A stretch of DNA of 64,000 nt, from assembly GCA_014549065.1 (NCBI GenBank), contig JACDOX010000009.1:1410453-1474452 (forward strand). Reading direction: 5' to 3'. The notes beneath the pieces were generated by a model. That model searched no databases. It was not told the DNA's origin and saw only the letters and a list, made by a program, of their open reading frames with translations. The DNA comes from Cardinalis cardinalis. Taxonomy: Eukaryota; Chordata; Aves; Passeriformes; Cardinalidae. The translations under genes and the position numbers were made by a program. Below, piece after piece: positions 63,226-64,000 of the stretch. How positions within the stretch are numbered: the first letter of the stretch is position 1; every line of letters starts with the position of its first letter.

Positions 63226-64000
63226 AATTGTGCCTAATTAGAATCTGTCCGTAGTGTGGCTCTAAGAGCTGTGTGGTTAATGCCAGTTCAGCTTTGTTCA
63301 GCAGAGCTTTCTGCTTATCTCTAGGACAGCAGGACTGCAAACCTCCCACATGCACTGCCTTTGGCCTGTGCCACGATGCATGGTTAGGGAGAGTTTTTTT
63401 TGGGGTAAAGAGAGTTCAGATTCATGGAGTGATAGACACTTTGTGATGTGGAAAGCAGAACTCTGTCTCATTATCTCACACTCTGATAAATTCGTTCGCT
63501 GGAAACTTGAGGAGGGGAAAAATTAAAGGGGAAAATTTCAGCAAGCAAGGCAGCATGAAAAAATAATAGAGGTTGAGGTTAAACAAAAAGTTTAATCCAA
63601 AACAGTTTTGATATTTATTTAAACTCTGAAACAATTTTAAAAGAATGGAGTCAGTTCTGAAATGGAACATACTTCCAAAATGAGAAACCAAAAAGTTCCA
63701 GCTAAAGATCAATTATTTGAACTCAAAATGCTTCAAACTTATTCTTTCAATGAGTCTGCCTTTGCAACAACACTGACACAGGCAAATGCTGCGCCAAGCA
63801 ATGCCTTCGCCTGCTTGTGATCAGGAGCTTGGAGGATGTTACTCAACTTTAAAAGCCACAAGGCAGCAAACCCCAAAACAGGACCTAGGAGTTCCCAGTC
63901 ACACACCCCATCCCTCAACTCTGAAAAGGCTGTGGTTGTGACCCTTACTCGACTTCATGTCCAGTACAGTTCCAGTTCCAAGCTATGGACCCAGTACTGG

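Larger units (their letters stand above)
59746..64000. other. Region upstream of the CpG island; no gene recognised
   Basis: AT-rich sequence resumes beyond the island. A GC-richer shoulder at 60,050-60,180 may belong to the proximal regulatory region. Candidate homeodomain and POU sites are listed separately. No frame exceeds 100 codons and none resembles a known protein. On the PLXDC2 call this is 5' intergenic DNA, which in mammals lies on the MALRD1 side (recalled synteny). Confidence 0.6.

Overview
This window looks like nuclear DNA from a bird, most likely a passerine. It is AT-rich, with no operons, no rRNA and no intact tRNA gene. Its recognisable interspersed repeats are mostly CR1-type LINE fragments. 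One short element at about 42.28-42.42 kb has a tRNA-Ile-like head joined to a CR1-like tail with two ATTCTGTG units. That composite structure is what I know of the songbird SINE family TguSINE1, and it is the main basis for the passerine call. All identifications come from reading and memory; no database search was possible.

The only coding exon I can defend is at 58,545-58,653 on the minus strand, inside a large CpG island (about 57.93-59.75 kb). It starts with ATG in a good Kozak context, encodes a 36-codon signal-peptide-like N-terminus, and ends at a consensus GTAAGC donor. The peptide shares a spaced skeleton with the N-terminus of PLXDC2 (plexin domain containing 2, TEM7R) as I remember it. 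If this is right, about 58.5 kb of the window (positions 1-58,544) is the 5' part of a very long first intron. Positions above about 58.7 kb are then 5'UTR, promoter and upstream intergenic DNA. No second exon was recognised.

Layout: 1-26.4 kb is intron with a (CATT)n microsatellite, small tandem duplications and one CR1 3' end (about 19.90-20.11 kb). 26.4-34.3 kb holds an old antisense CR1 relic, a younger antisense CR1 3' end and an antisense solo-LTR-like element. 34.3-52.8 kb holds a faint CR1 relic (about 39.5 kb), the SINE and a C-rich G-quadruplex-prone tract. 52.8-53.3 kb is a clear but old antisense CR1 fragment. 55.83-56.06 kb is a small GC-rich island with a 16-unit GGAT array, an exact CTCF consensus match and a plus-strand splice donor. 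57.9-59.75 kb is the promoter island. 59.75-64 kb is upstream AT-rich DNA with candidate homeodomain and POU sites.

I found no clearly new biological system. The most interesting locus is the 55.8-56.06 kb mini-island, a candidate insulator and/or antisense transcript start inside the putative PLXDC2 intron. Almost all long reading frames in the window look like chance or repeat effects. The sequence also carries roughly 140-150 isolated single-base Ns at uneven density, which may mark heterozygous or masked positions.
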